Shown: positions 8,661-17,490, counted from the first letter of the stretch. The stretch: DNA of 64,000 nt from Paenibacillus lupini (GCF_011761355.1 NZ_JAASRW010000001.1:310001-374000); one strand, 5' to 3'. Made by a program: numbers and translations. Notes: generated from the sequence alone by a model not told the origin.

Positions 8661-9512
8661 ATGATACTGCACATTACATATGAGGATAATGAACTTCCCA
8701 TTAATAGTTTCAAATGGACACCAAGCTTCGAGCTGGAGACGCAGCATCATCATCAAAGCTTTGAAATGGGCTTATGTCTTTCTGGGAGCGGGCAGTTCTA
8801 TTTTGGCAGCACCGTTTATCCCGTAGTCCCAGGCGATATTTTTGTTGTGAATATACTGGAGAATCATATCGCCCAATCGGATCAAGGCTTTCCTTGCGAG
8901 TTTTTATTCCTTAACTTTGATTCGGGGCTGCTTGCCAAGGAAGAGCCTGAGCTGATGGTGCCTTTTCGCTATTATCCGTTTCATTTTCAGAACCGGTTAC
9001 ACGGTAACACCGATAGTATGGAACGTCTGCGGACAATGATAAAGCAGATTTTTGTGGAGAAAGAAGAGCGAGCTCCAGGTTATCGGACAGCGGTCAAAAG
9101 CCTGCTGATGACCATATGCGTAGAGCTTCTTCGAATGTCCAAGGAAGAGATCAGCAATACGACATGGATGGATGGCATGCGAAATTATGAGCATATCAGG
9201 CCAGTGCTGCATTATATGGATCAAAATTACCAGAGAGAAATTAACTTATCTCAATTGGCCTCGATATTTCATATAAGCGAATCTCATTTATCCAGATTAA
9301 TATTGGAAGCAACAGGGAGAAAGTTCAAAAGCTACATGTCCACCCTTCGCATACAACATGCCAAGCGATTATTAGCTTCTACCATTATACCGGTTACTGA
9401 AATATGCTACGAATGCGGGTTCCAAAGCATGGCTACCTTTTATCGCAATTTTAAGCAATTTGTTGAAATGTCACCTGAAGATTATAGGCGCGTCATGCTG
9501 ACCAAGGTGTGA
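8661..9512 (+). CDS. AraC-family transcriptional regulator
   Basis: A cupin-like sensor (ETQHHHQSFEMGLCLSGSG, then PGDIFVVNILENH) is followed by a C-terminal AraC DNA-binding domain (INLSQLASIFHISESHLSRL and ITEICYECGFQSMATFYRNF, ending VEMSPEDYRR). The 283-residue form starts at 8661, eight bases after AGGAAGG; a longer frame from 8577 would begin inside the preceding terminator. With the divergent AraC at 3867-4733, this is the second such regulator flanking the GH127 and ADP-ribosylglycohydrolase genes. Effector unknown. Confidence 0.9.
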   Translation: MILHITYEDNELPINSFKWTPSFELETQHHHQSFEMGLCLSGSGQFYFGSTVYPVVPGDIFVVNILENHIAQSDQGFPCEFLFLNFDSGLLAKEEPELMVPFRYYPFHFQNRLHGNTDSMERLRTMIKQIFVEKEERAPGYRTAVKSLLMTICVELLRMSKEEISNTTWMDGMRNYEHIRPVLHYMDQNYQREINLSQLASIFHISESHLSRLILEATGRKFKSYMSTLRIQHAKRLLASTIIPVTEICYECGFQSMATFYRNFKQFVEMSPEDYRRVMLTKV

Positions 9513-9568
9513 CAGTCATAACAAACAGCCGCAGAAGTATAGCTCCTGCGGCTGTTTGTTATGACTGT
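9512..9568 (+). terminator. Very long perfect hairpin after the AraC gene
   Basis: Two perfectly complementary 23-base arms (9512-9534 and 9546-9568) enclose an 11-base loop. The hairpin begins at the last base of the stop codon. No T-run follows, but TTTGTTA lies within the 3' arm. It probably ends or stabilises the AraC transcript. Confidence 0.7.
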
Positions 9569-9576
9569 ATCCTTAA

Positions 9577-9668
9577 TTAGTGTATGCTGCCCGATGCATC
9601 CCGGTATTCCTGAGATGTCATTCCGAAAAATTGGGTTTCCTGTTCAGCTTGTCCTCAGTCCCCGATTA
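9577..9668 (-). pseudogene. Relic of an AraC-family regulator C terminus
   Basis: Reading the minus strand, one frame gives FFGMTSQEYRDASGSIH then a stop, which matches the end of AraC proteins (FGMTPxEYR). Just upstream, in a second frame, GTEDKLNRK resembles the GFxDxxxFxRxFK segment that normally precedes it. The two are joined by an apparent frameshift with a small loss of residues, and stops lie close on both sides. The rest of the gene is not recognisable. This looks like a decayed third AraC gene of the carbohydrate locus. Confidence 0.5.
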
Positions 9669-10331
9669 TAAACTGACCCGGGATTCCATTCGACGACCCA
9701 CGCATTCATGTGGAAGTATACGTTGACAGGCGAAGGAGCTCGATTATGAAGCATATGATAGAAGTTCGGGAATCATAGGCAAATCGAGACAAAACAGCCC
9801 TCTATTTCTGTCTGGATAAACGACATCTTGTAGAAACAGGCTTAAGTAATCTAATGTTGCATTACATTCACTTGTCAAAATCCCGATCAGTAATCCTGAT
9901 CGGGATTTTTTTTGTTTTGCCTCCGCTATAAGATATGCAGGCATCGCTAAAATATTGGAAGCATTTAAAATGAAGCCGAAGGGGTCGCTATAGAATGATT
10001 TTAAACGCGCACTGCTTCACGTTGGGTTATCATTGTATAAAATTAAAGTGTCTAGTTAATATGGACATTATTGGGAATTGTCGATACACTTAATATGAGT
10101 TTCTGAATTATATGACTTATGAAGTGTACATCTATTAAAAAGTTTATAAACCTTGATTTATACTGGTTTTGAATAGGATGGACACTGTTCTAGTTAGCAC
10201 AAACGCTGGGTTGTTCTTCGCAACATTAGAAGGGCGAGGCTCCGTTTATATCCAATCGCTGCGGTTCAGCCAGTTGGCGACATTTTTAACATGCTGAAAG
10301 GCGATTAATACGAACTATTGAGGTGATCTCC
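9669..10331. other. Gene-poor decayed stretch
   Basis: About 660 bases with no convincing gene. Only short open frames are seen, none with a ribosome binding site or a family motif. It contains an orphan plus-strand terminator (9879-9912) with no gene in front of it, and an AT-rich block at 10010-10190. A 66-codon minus-strand frame at 9744-9944 overlaps the terminator and is judged spurious. The stretch probably represents eroded genes. Confidence 0.45.
9879..9912 (+). terminator. Orphan intrinsic terminator
   Basis: AATCCCGATCAG and CTGATCGGGATT arms with a short loop are followed by eight T on the plus strand. No intact gene precedes it, so it is probably what remains of a lost gene. Confidence 0.75.
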
Positions 10332-10805
10332 ATGCATTATGATTTTAACCGGATATGGTTAACGAACAAATTCGGAGAAATCGAGCGGCGTACCCTAAAA
10401 GCACTGGATCAGCTTAATGATGAGCAGGTGAACTGGAGCCCGAATTCAGGAAGCTTTAGTATTTCGACCTTGATCAGGCATATGGAAGGCAACATTTTGG
10501 AACGGGTTAATAAAGGGATTCTTTTTCAAGATTTTGTGCGCGATCGGGAAGCCGAATTAAAGCCTGTCTTTATAAAGAGTGAAGAGCTAGTGTTCATATT
10601 CCGCACACGAATGCAGGTTGTTATGGATACCATTCAAACGATGACGGATGAGCAATTTGAAAGAACACAGACTATTCGGGGCAAGGAACGAACAAATCTG
10701 GATATACTGCATCAATGTGCGGCACATTTTTCTGAGCATATGGGACAAATCCTTTATATTGCGAAACAGCAATTGAAAGAAGACTATAAATCGACTTCAA
10801 TCTAA
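10332..10805 (+). CDS. DinB-like (DUF1572-type) four-helix protein
   Basis: The protein (157 residues) has the DinB/YfiT-like metal-binding helical-bundle pattern: RHMEGN in the second helix and CAAHFSEHMGQILYIAKQ near the C terminus give the usual His ligands. Such proteins include thiol transferases and damage-induced proteins, but most have no shown reaction. I start at ATG 10332, after GAGGTGAT; an in-frame GTG nine bases upstream overlaps that site. A Nudix gene follows with a 13-base gap, so they are likely one operon. Confidence 0.75.
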   Translation: MHYDFNRIWLTNKFGEIERRTLKALDQLNDEQVNWSPNSGSFSISTLIRHMEGNILERVNKGILFQDFVRDREAELKPVFIKSEELVFIFRTRMQVVMDTIQTMTDEQFERTQTIRGKERTNLDILHQCAAHFSEHMGQILYIAKQQLKEDYKSTSI

Positions 10806-10818
10806 GAGGAGCATGGCG

Positions 10819-11268
10819 ATGCAAAGACATACTCATCTTGGGGTATATGGCGTATTGATTAGAGATAATAAAGTACTTCTAATAAAGAAAAGCAGGGGAC
10901 CTCACACGGGCAAATGGGATTTACCGGGAGGTTCTATTGAGTTTGGAGAGGAGCCTTATCAGACACTTCTGAGAGAATTTGAAGAGGAGACTGGGCTTAC
11001 TGATGTGCAGGGATCGATACTCGATTCTTTATCCTATACCCTCATTTATCCTTATCGCGAGAATGTTATGGAGGAGCTTCACCATATCGGTATCCTATAT
11101 GAGGTGCGATTGCTGAAGAATGACGTGGAGCTCAAAACAGATGGGGATGGTCAAGACTCCCTGGGTGCAGCCTGGATCGATCTAAATGAAATTCGACAAT
11201 TCCCAGTAACTCCATTTGTAGAAAAAACTCTCTTTAGCCGCATAGACAATTCGGAAAAGTTTTGCTAA
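10819..11268 (+). CDS. Nudix hydrolase
   Basis: Nudix enzymes hydrolyse nucleoside diphosphates linked to another group, often cleaning up oxidised or excess nucleotides. The Nudix box is seen as GGSIEFGEEPYQTLL then REFEEETGL around residues 36-59. The 149 residues are typical. GAGGAG at 10806-10811 is seven bases before ATG 10819; the ATG at 10813 is too close. Substrate cannot be predicted. It precedes a phosphoribosyltransferase gene. Confidence 0.88.
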   Translation: MQRHTHLGVYGVLIRDNKVLLIKKSRGPHTGKWDLPGGSIEFGEEPYQTLLREFEEETGLTDVQGSILDSLSYTLIYPYRENVMEELHHIGILYEVRLLKNDVELKTDGDGQDSLGAAWIDLNEIRQFPVTPFVEKTLFSRIDNSEKFC

Positions 11269-11324
11269 ACTGTTCGACGGTGCAATTTTATGGTATCCAA
11301 CTTTCATGGAGAAGGGGACTATAT

Positions 11325-11861
11325 ATGGACAGAACAGAACTTGCAAGAGAGATTATCCAGACGTCAAGACTGACGGGAGAATTCAAGCTTCGTTCAGGAA
11401 AAACATCGAATCATTACTTCGATAAATACTTGTTCGAATCCAATCCCGTAATTCTAGCTGCGATTGCTGAACAGCTTGCACCCCTAGTTCCTGAAGGAAC
11501 AGAAGTATTAGCGGGACTTGAGATGGGCGGTATTCCGATCGCCACAGCACTTTCCCTAAAGACGGGTATTCCAGTAGTCTTCGTCCGAAAGAGAGCGAAG
11601 GAGTATGGAACCAGCAAATTAGCAGAAGGAATGGATATTACAGGCAAGAAGGTCTGTATTATTGAGGATGTGATCACAACCGGTGGTCAAGTACTGCTAA
11701 GTGCTGCAGATTTGCTCACTCATGACGCGGAGCTGAAAGAAGTATTATGTGTCATTGAGAGGGACCCGGCCGGAAGAGCCAACCTCGAAGAAGCGGAATT
11801 CGTGGTTCACTCCTTATTCAAGATGGAAGAGTTATTTGAGTCTGAGGAAATAAGCCTATAA
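11325..11861 (+). CDS. Orotate phosphoribosyltransferase-like protein
   Basis: This 178-residue type I phosphoribosyltransferase has the PRPP-binding motif VCIIEDVITTGGQ near residue 110, and LRSGKTSNHYFDKY and LEMGGIPIATALS match the PyrE pattern (orotate to OMP). It lies outside any pyrimidine operon and is shorter than a typical pyr-operon PyrE, so it may be a paralog for another base or a salvage enzyme. AAGGGG precedes ATG 11325. The longer frame beginning at 11262 overlaps the Nudix gene and lacks a site. A strong terminator follows. Confidence 0.8.
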   Translation: MDRTELAREIIQTSRLTGEFKLRSGKTSNHYFDKYLFESNPVILAAIAEQLAPLVPEGTEVLAGLEMGGIPIATALSLKTGIPVVFVRKRAKEYGTSKLAEGMDITGKKVCIIEDVITTGGQVLLSAADLLTHDAELKEVLCVIERDPAGRANLEEAEFVVHSLFKMEELFESEEISL

Positions 11862-11867
11862 ATAAAG

Positions 11868-11908
11868 AACTGGTCCTACTCGTTACGAACGAGAGGACCA
11901 GTTTTTTT
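11868..11908 (+). terminator. Intrinsic terminator after the PyrE-like gene
   Basis: AACTGGTCCT and AGGACCAGTT arms with an inner CTCGTT/AACGAG stem are followed by seven T. Confidence 0.9.
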
Positions 11909-11960
11909 ATTAAAGAGTAAGGGGATATTAACAAACAAGGCATTTCCACTTATTTGTTTC

Positions 11961-12725
11961 ATGAAGAAAGGGTGCTCATGTTTGGTCCTTCAAATAGGTA
12001 TATGTAGTTTACTCTTAACGCTACCTGCGCCTAGCGTAAATGATGTTGATCAAGCCAATATCTTGATACAGTCCATTCAATTTTCCTCTCCGGATCTGAC
12101 AGGAATACATAAAGCTGAACTATTTACTTCAAGTCCAAAAAAACATCAAAATTTGACTCTAAAGATTGATAATAAAACGGTTCAGCAAAATATCTATTGG
12201 AACAGTAAAATCATGATCGGTGATGTAGATGATGATCGTTCTAATGAGATTTTCTTGTACGAATATTCTGTAGGTAGTGCGGGGGCTATGAGACTAACTG
12301 TGTTTGGTAGGGTCCATAATCAGTGGGCCCGTATTTTCACCGATCCCAGAATAAATGAGGAAGGAGTAGAGCAGCGATTTTCAAACAAGTATCTTGGAAA
12401 GAATCAACTGCAGTTCTACGATAATCTAACCCAACTTTCAGGAAAATTGGATATGTCGCGCTATGATTATTCACAAGAGCAGTTGAAAAAGATGAGGCTC
12501 CAAACGGATCCCATCTCAGAATATATTATTCATTATGAAAATATAGGATGCCAAATCGAGACTATGCGCTGGATATTTGCTAATTCTCATCCTACATCTG
12601 TTTTATCTGTTCATGATTATTATCATTATCGCTTCAGAGATCATTCGTTTAGCCTCTACGAGACTAAAATCCTCGAGAATGACACGGTGTTAGGCGTTAA
12701 GAAATATGCTTTAAATGAGTCTTGA
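11961..12725 (+). CDS. Putative secreted protein of unknown function
   Basis: An N-terminal hydrophobic stretch (CLVLQIGICSLLLTLPA) suggests export. The mature part contains IMIGDVDDDRSNEIFLYEYS, a single acidic loop reminiscent of FG-GAP/VCBS calcium-binding repeats, and is otherwise unrecognised. The ATG at 11961 has no Shine-Dalgarno; a TTG at 11982 sits eight bases after AAAGGGTG and may be the real start, giving a 247-residue protein. It lies between two terminators, so it is a single-gene unit. Confidence 0.6.
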   Translation: MKKGCSCLVLQIGICSLLLTLPAPSVNDVDQANILIQSIQFSSPDLTGIHKAELFTSSPKKHQNLTLKIDNKTVQQNIYWNSKIMIGDVDDDRSNEIFLYEYSVGSAGAMRLTVFGRVHNQWARIFTDPRINEEGVEQRFSNKYLGKNQLQFYDNLTQLSGKLDMSRYDYSQEQLKKMRLQTDPISEYIIHYENIGCQIETMRWIFANSHPTSVLSVHDYYHYRFRDHSFSLYETKILENDTVLGVKKYALNES

Positions 12726-12740
12726 TCATACAAAAATTAA

Positions 12741-12788
12741 GCTGCCCCTGACCATTCTTGCGAATGGCCGTTAGGGCAGCTCTTTTTT
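12741..12788. terminator. Bidirectional terminator between the secreted protein gene and mtnB
   Basis: GCTGCCC...GGGCAGC outer arms with CCATTC/GAATGG inner arms are followed by TCTTTTTT on the plus strand. On the minus strand TTAATTTTT follows. It is placed to end both convergent transcripts. Confidence 0.85.
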
Positions 12789-13437
12789 ATTTTTTACCGT
12801 TCAGCATTTCCCAGCGGTACACATATTCGAACAGGAATTCGAATGCTTCAATATGGCGTTTCGCTTCGAATGCATTTGCACCCCAGGCGTAGATGCCATG
12901 TTTGCGAAGGATAATGCCCGGGATCCGCTTGTCGAGGCGCTCCGTTACTTCAGGAACGATACGAGGAATTTCTGCAAAGTTAGTTACAATTGGAATATCG
13001 ATATGAGCTTCCTCATCCCAGATGTTCAGTCCCTTGATCAGCTCAACGCCGTCTACGGGAACCGCACGGCGTTCCCAGAACCACTCAGACATTACAGCAC
13101 TATAAACGGAATGAACGTGGAAAATGGCACCTGCACCTGTTAAACGATAAATCTCATTATGGATCAACGTTTCAGCGGAAGGCTTAAGGTTTGTTGCTTC
13201 GCAAGCTTTGCCGTTCTTGTCTACGAACAGATAATCCTCTGGCGTATGTACGGTTTTGTCTTTGCCGCTTGCTGTAATGGCGAAATAGAATTCATCCGGC
13301 GTAAAGTCACCTACACGTACTGACAGGTTGCCGCTAGTTCCGGCAAACCAGCCGCGGGAGGCGAATAATTCTTTAACGCTGCGCAGGTCGGCGAGCGCCT
13401 GTTGTTTGTGTTCCAGCTTAATATCTGTAAAAGCCAT
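12787..13437 (-). CDS. mtnB: Methylthioribulose-1-phosphate dehydratase
   Basis: MtnB dehydrates 5-methylthioribulose 1-phosphate to 2,3-diketo-5-methylthiopentyl 1-phosphate in methionine salvage. It belongs to the class II aldolase fold with zinc; visible features are GWFAGTSGNLS near residue 30, the HVHS zinc pair and LRKHGIYAWG. The 216 residues are typical. It starts one base after the mtnX stop and is the last gene of the pro-mtn run, closed by a shared terminator. mtnD (dioxygenase), which follows mtnB in Bacillus subtilis, is absent. Confidence 0.93.
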   Translation of the reverse strand: MAFTDIKLEHKQQALADLRSVKELFASRGWFAGTSGNLSVRVGDFTPDEFYFAITASGKDKTVHTPEDYLFVDKNGKACEATNLKPSAETLIHNEIYRLTGAGAIFHVHSVYSAVMSEWFWERRAVPVDGVELIKGLNIWDEEAHIDIPIVTNFAEIPRIVPEVTERLDKRIPGIILRKHGIYAWGANAFEAKRHIEAFEFLFEYVYRWEMLNGKK

Positions 13438-13438
13438 A

Positions 13439-14107
13439 TTAGACCGCCCTTTCTTTCTTCAGCTCATGCACAATATCATGGAAGGTTGTGAATTCGGTAT
13501 GCGGGAGTCCAAGCTCCTTGCATTTTTCGGTAAGGTACGCACGTGAGAAGACAACTTCGGCAAGCTTTGCACCCTCAAAATCCGTCACGCTGTCCCCGAT
13601 AATGATACGCTCGTAATGACCATTTGCGAAACGGCGCATGATGGTTGTTTTACACATCCCGCAATCATTCGTACAATGTCCGTCACAAGGATGCGGCCAT
13701 GTAATCTCGATCTGTTCACCGCTGAAATCACTGCCGTTGCAGTAAATATGATCCTCAGGTATACCAAAGCGGGCGAGAACCGGGAAGACAAAGAAGTCGA
13801 TGCCGCCGCTTGTCACGTAAAACTCAATTTGTTCATCCTTACAATATTGAAGCAGCTCCGCGAAGCCGTCACGAATCTGAACATTGTTAATGCCATATTC
13901 GATAACTTCCTGTTGTTTGGAAGTGGGGAGAAGGCGGAACATTTGGCCAACGCCATCGCGGATCGAGATTTTTTGAGAAAGTACACTAGTTGCAATCTCT
14001 TCCCAGCCCGGCGGGTTGAAATGCTTAATAATCGCTACGATATTATCGTTGACGGTGATGGTTCCGTCAAAGTCACAGAAGATGATACGTTTCTTAGCTG
14101 TTGTCAT
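13439..14107 (-). CDS. mtnX: 2-hydroxy-3-keto-5-methylthiopentenyl-1-phosphate phosphatase
   Basis: MtnX is the HAD-type phosphatase that makes 1,2-dihydroxy-5-methylthiopentene in methionine salvage. The HAD nucleophile motif FCDFDGT lies at residues 10-16, VTSGG follows in the middle, and IIIGDSVTDFEGAK gives the C-terminal acidic motif. A Cys-rich patch (PCDGHCTNDCGMC) is typical of the family and may bind metal. Its ATG shares one base with the mtnW stop (TAATG), and mtnB follows after one base, so the three are translationally coupled. Confidence 0.93.
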   Translation of the reverse strand: MTTAKKRIIFCDFDGTITVNDNIVAIIKHFNPPGWEEIATSVLSQKISIRDGVGQMFRLLPTSKQQEVIEYGINNVQIRDGFAELLQYCKDEQIEFYVTSGGIDFFVFPVLARFGIPEDHIYCNGSDFSGEQIEITWPHPCDGHCTNDCGMCKTTIMRRFANGHYERIIIGDSVTDFEGAKLAEVVFSRAYLTEKCKELGLPHTEFTTFHDIVHELKKERAV

Positions 14108-15327
14108 TATTCTTTACTCCCCCATGCATCAATCGCTGCTTGAAGTGCTTCATTGCCTGGCTGCGCTGCAGCTTCGCGAAGTGGTACTCCGTTCATTGCT
14201 GCCGTAATCGCACTGCGGAAAGCTTGTCCGCCAGCAGCAGTTCCCATTGGATGACCGTGGATGCCTCCGCCTGCATTGACGACAACATCGGTTCCGAAGT
14301 CACGCAGAATAAGTGGTACAAGTCCAGGGTGAATGCCTGCCGATGGTACAGGGAAGCTTGTACGAAGCGTTGAGGACGGCGCGAGCAGCGCATCCTTAAC
14401 AGCCAGATTCTCTTCCTTCGGCATAACAACGGAGCCATACGGAGAAGGGAAGAGAACTAGATCAGCCCCAGCAAGACGCATCAGCTTGCCAAGCAGCACG
14501 GAAGCGCCGATTCCGTAATGTGGTGACGGATAGAAGGCACCTGCAAGTGCAGGGTGAGCTGCGATTGGCACATTAATCTCTGGATCTTTGCTCAGCTCAT
14601 GCAGAACATCATAACCATAAGACAAAACGTTAAACAGCAGGGCATTGGCGCCTGCGGCAATCGCTTTGCGGGCCTGGTTTGCCAGCTGTGAAGTAGGGCC
14701 AGTCAGGTTAACGGCATAAAGCAGCTTTTGTCCCGTTTCCTGTTGTGCTTTACGAGCAGCCTCCATACACACTTCTACACGCTTCTCAAGTGGAGTGAGT
14801 GGATTCTCGAACAGAATCTCATCATCCTTGATCAGATCAACGCCGCCAAGCGCCTGCTTGTAGAACTGTTCCTGCAGATTTGGCAGGTCATGGCCAACTA
14901 CGGATTTGAAAATACTCATCAGAAGTGGACGGTCATGAACTCCAAGCAGCTGACGTACTCCTTCCAGACCAAATTTCGGGCCAGGGAAGGCTGATTGGAA
15001 CTCTTCCGACACATCAAGGTCAATCAGCTTGATTTTGCCGTCCATTGACAGCTTGCCGAAGATGGTCACGAGCAGGGCAGGGATGTCTCGGCTGAAGTTG
15101 ATATCCGGATAAGCGATTCGAATATCGGCATACCGTTCGCCGCATGCTGGTTCATGAACATCAACGGATAATACTTTGCCCAGATGCTTTTCCATCTCAG
15201 CTTTGCGAGCTTCAGGAAGCTCTGTCCAGCTGCCAACGGTCAAGCCAACAGCGATGGATAATGCTTTTTTATCAAAATCCGCTTTCTCGTCATAGCTGCG
15301 GTAAGTTGCAACACACATTTGATTCAT
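14107..15327 (-). CDS. mtnW: 2,3-diketo-5-methylthiopentyl-1-phosphate enolase (RuBisCO-like protein)
   Basis: MtnW is a form IV RuBisCO-like protein that enolises the diketo sugar in methionine salvage and does not fix CO2. The carbamylated-lysine motif appears as GGVDLIKDDE, and the phosphate-binding loops near HPALAGAFYPSPHYGIG and VNAGGGIHGHP are present. The 406 residues are typical. The start codon overlaps the proC stop by one base, an unusual link between proline and methionine-salvage genes. It is followed directly by mtnX and mtnB. Confidence 0.95.
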   Translation of the reverse strand: MNQMCVATYRSYDEKADFDKKALSIAVGLTVGSWTELPEARKAEMEKHLGKVLSVDVHEPACGERYADIRIAYPDINFSRDIPALLVTIFGKLSMDGKIKLIDLDVSEEFQSAFPGPKFGLEGVRQLLGVHDRPLLMSIFKSVVGHDLPNLQEQFYKQALGGVDLIKDDEILFENPLTPLEKRVEVCMEAARKAQQETGQKLLYAVNLTGPTSQLANQARKAIAAGANALLFNVLSYGYDVLHELSKDPEINVPIAAHPALAGAFYPSPHYGIGASVLLGKLMRLAGADLVLFPSPYGSVVMPKEENLAVKDALLAPSSTLRTSFPVPSAGIHPGLVPLILRDFGTDVVVNAGGGIHGHPMGTAAGGQAFRSAITAAMNGVPLREAAAQPGNEALQAAIDAWGSKE

Positions 15328-16208
15328 TAGGATAACGTACTCCTTTCGATATCCGCTCCGATTTCACCAGCGCGTTCAGCGGAACGCAGCATGCCGCGTA
15401 CGACAGCTTCTGTCAGTCCGCCTTCTGCCATCGATTCAATTGCCGCTTGTGTCGTACCGTTCGGGGACGTTACTTTACGTCTTAAGTCAGCTGGTTCTTC
15501 ACCTGTTGTACGCACCATCTCGGCTGCGCCTAGAACAGTCTGTACGATCAGATCTTTGGCTTGATTGGCAGGAAGGCCAAGCTTAGCTGCAGCTTCCATC
15601 ATTGCTTCCATGAAATAATAAACATAAGCAGGACCACTGCCCGATACACCAACGATGGAATCCTGCAGGGATTCTTCAACGACCGCGTTGATGCCGATTG
15701 ATGCGAACATCGTTTCTGCCAGCTGACGCTGCTCGACCGATACAGATCCCGAATAGCTGATGCCTGTAACACCAAGGCCAATTGTGCTTGACGTGTTTGG
15801 CATTGTCCGTACAATGGCTGCTGGTCTGCCAAGAACACGCTCCATGGAGGAGATCGAGAATCCGGCAATGACGGATACGATCAGCTGATTGTTCGAGAGC
15901 AAATGTTTGATGGATGAAATCGCTGTAACGGCATCTTTTGGCTTCATGGCCAGAAAAATAATATCTGCATCTTGGAGGAACTGTTCGTTACTCGAGCCGT
16001 TTAATACGGTTTGAACGCCGTACTTTGACGACAGCTCATTCAAGCGATCGGCATTTTGCCTGTTCAGCATAGAAATTTGTTCAGGCTTTGTAAGCTTCTG
16101 ATTAATAAGACCACGTACAATTGCTTCTGCCATTGAGCCAGCACCATAGAAGCTGATTTTCAAAGCCTCGACATTCGCGCTGGCATTTGTTTTTTCCATA
16201 GATAACAT
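15327..16208 (-). CDS. proC: Pyrroline-5-carboxylate reductase
   Basis: ProC reduces 1-pyrroline-5-carboxylate to proline with NAD(P)H, the last step of proline synthesis. The N-terminal Rossmann motif is FYGAGSMAEAIVRGL, and the C-terminal dimerisation domain has SGSGPAYVYYFMEAM and the LRRKVTSPNGTT signature. I start at 16208, where GGAGGG lies seven bases upstream, giving 293 residues. It lies 31 bases after proA and its stop is shared with the mtnW start, so it bridges the proline and salvage parts of the operon. Confidence 0.95.
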   Translation of the reverse strand: MLSMEKTNASANVEALKISFYGAGSMAEAIVRGLINQKLTKPEQISMLNRQNADRLNELSSKYGVQTVLNGSSNEQFLQDADIIFLAMKPKDAVTAISSIKHLLSNNQLIVSVIAGFSISSMERVLGRPAAIVRTMPNTSSTIGLGVTGISYSGSVSVEQRQLAETMFASIGINAVVEESLQDSIVGVSGSGPAYVYYFMEAMMEAAAKLGLPANQAKDLIVQTVLGAAEMVRTTGEEPADLRRKVTSPNGTTQAAIESMAEGGLTEAVVRGMLRSAERAGEIGADIERSTLS

Positions 16209-16239
16209 ATCGTTTCCCTCCAACCTATTCACTGTATCT

Positions 16240-17490
16240 TTAACCCCGGATTTGTCCGTTGCCGTAAACCCGGAATTTCGTTGATGTTAGAGCAGGCAAG
16301 CCCATTGGGCCGCGAGCATGGAGCTTCTGTGTACTGATGCCAATCTCTGCACCAAAGCCAAATTCGAATCCATCTGTAAAGCGGGTAGAGGCGTTATGAT
16401 AAACAGCTGCCGCATCGACTTCCATCAGGAACCGCTCAGCATGAGCAGCGTCTTCGGTTACGATACATTCCGAATGTTTTGTACTAAACTTACGTATATG
16501 GTCAAGTGCTTCATCTAAGTTTGCTACAATACGAATATTTAAAACATAATCGTTATATTCCGTCGCAAAATCTTGTTCCGTCACAAGCTTCACCTGAGTA
16601 ATGCGCTCGAAGGTTTGTTGATCACCACGTAATTCAACATTTGCAGCAAGGAAACGATTAGTAATTTGGGCCAAATGTCGTTCTGCAAAAGCTTCATGCA
16701 GCAGAAGCGTCTCCATCGAGTTGCATACGGAAGGGCGCTGTACCTTTGCATTAAAGGCAATTTGTTCTGCCATATTATAATCGGCGCTTTCGTCCACAAA
16801 TGTATGACAGATGCCTGCGCCAGTCTCGATCACTGGCACCGTTGCATTCTCAACTACGTTGCGGATCAGAGCCGCGCCGCCGCGTGGGATAACCACATCA
16901 AGCAATCCGTTCAGCTTCAGCATTTCGTTAACAGACGCACGATCTGAATCTTCGATGAGCTGAATAGCATCTTGAGGCAAATCCGTTGTTGTGAGTGCAT
17001 GACGCAATACTTCAACAATACGGCGGTTCGATTCAAGGGCAGCAGAGCCGCCTCGAAGTACAACGCAGTTGCCAGTTTTGAGACATAGGCCAACCGCGTC
17101 AACCGTCACATTCGGACGAGCCTCATAAATCATTCCGATTACACCAAGTGGTACACGTGTTTTCTCTACACGAAGGCCATTCGGACGATCGAATTGCTCG
17201 AGCAGCTCGCCAACAGGGTCAGGAAGGTCAACCACTTGCCGCAAGCCTTCAGCAATTCCAGCAACCCGTTCTTCATTCAAAGCTAGACGGTCAAGCAGGG
17301 AAGGACTAGTGCCAAGCTCCCGTCCGCGTTCCAGATCTTTACCATTTGCTTCAATAATAGAAACTTGATTTTCAATAAGGGCATTAGCCATCGCTGCAAG
17401 AGCTGTGTTTTTCTGCTCGGTTGTCATTTTGTTCATGACACTTGCCGCTGTTTGCGCTAGTGTTGCTTTTTGTCTCACTTCGCTAGTCAT
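16240..17490 (-). CDS. proA: Gamma-glutamyl phosphate reductase
   Basis: ProA reduces glutamyl 5-phosphate to glutamate semialdehyde with NADPH, the second step of proline synthesis. The aldehyde-dehydrogenase-like fold is clear from GVIGMIYEARPNVTVDA, LKTGNCVVLRGG and the catalytic Cys segment QRPSVCNSMETLL. ATG 17490 has GAGGAGG upstream; the frame continues another 47 codons without a ribosome site. The protein is 416 residues, as expected. An intercistronic hairpin (GAGCCG/CGGCTC, near 17525-17541) lies between proB and proA and could shape relative expression. Confidence 0.96.
   Translation of the reverse strand: MTSEVRQKATLAQTAASVMNKMTTEQKNTALAAMANALIENQVSIIEANGKDLERGRELGTSPSLLDRLALNEERVAGIAEGLRQVVDLPDPVGELLEQFDRPNGLRVEKTRVPLGVIGMIYEARPNVTVDAVGLCLKTGNCVVLRGGSAALESNRRIVEVLRHALTTTDLPQDAIQLIEDSDRASVNEMLKLNGLLDVVIPRGGAALIRNVVENATVPVIETGAGICHTFVDESADYNMAEQIAFNAKVQRPSVCNSMETLLLHEAFAERHLAQITNRFLAANVELRGDQQTFERITQVKLVTEQDFATEYNDYVLNIRIVANLDEALDHIRKFSTKHSECIVTEDAAHAERFLMEVDAAAVYHNASTRFTDGFEFGFGAEIGISTQKLHARGPMGLPALTSTKFRVYGNGQIRG

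Noticed and set aside
9675..9749. A short plus-strand frame (ending GEGARL) as the tail of a lost enzyme
   Set aside because: Only about 25 codons, no family match I can defend, and the minus strand is open over the same bases.
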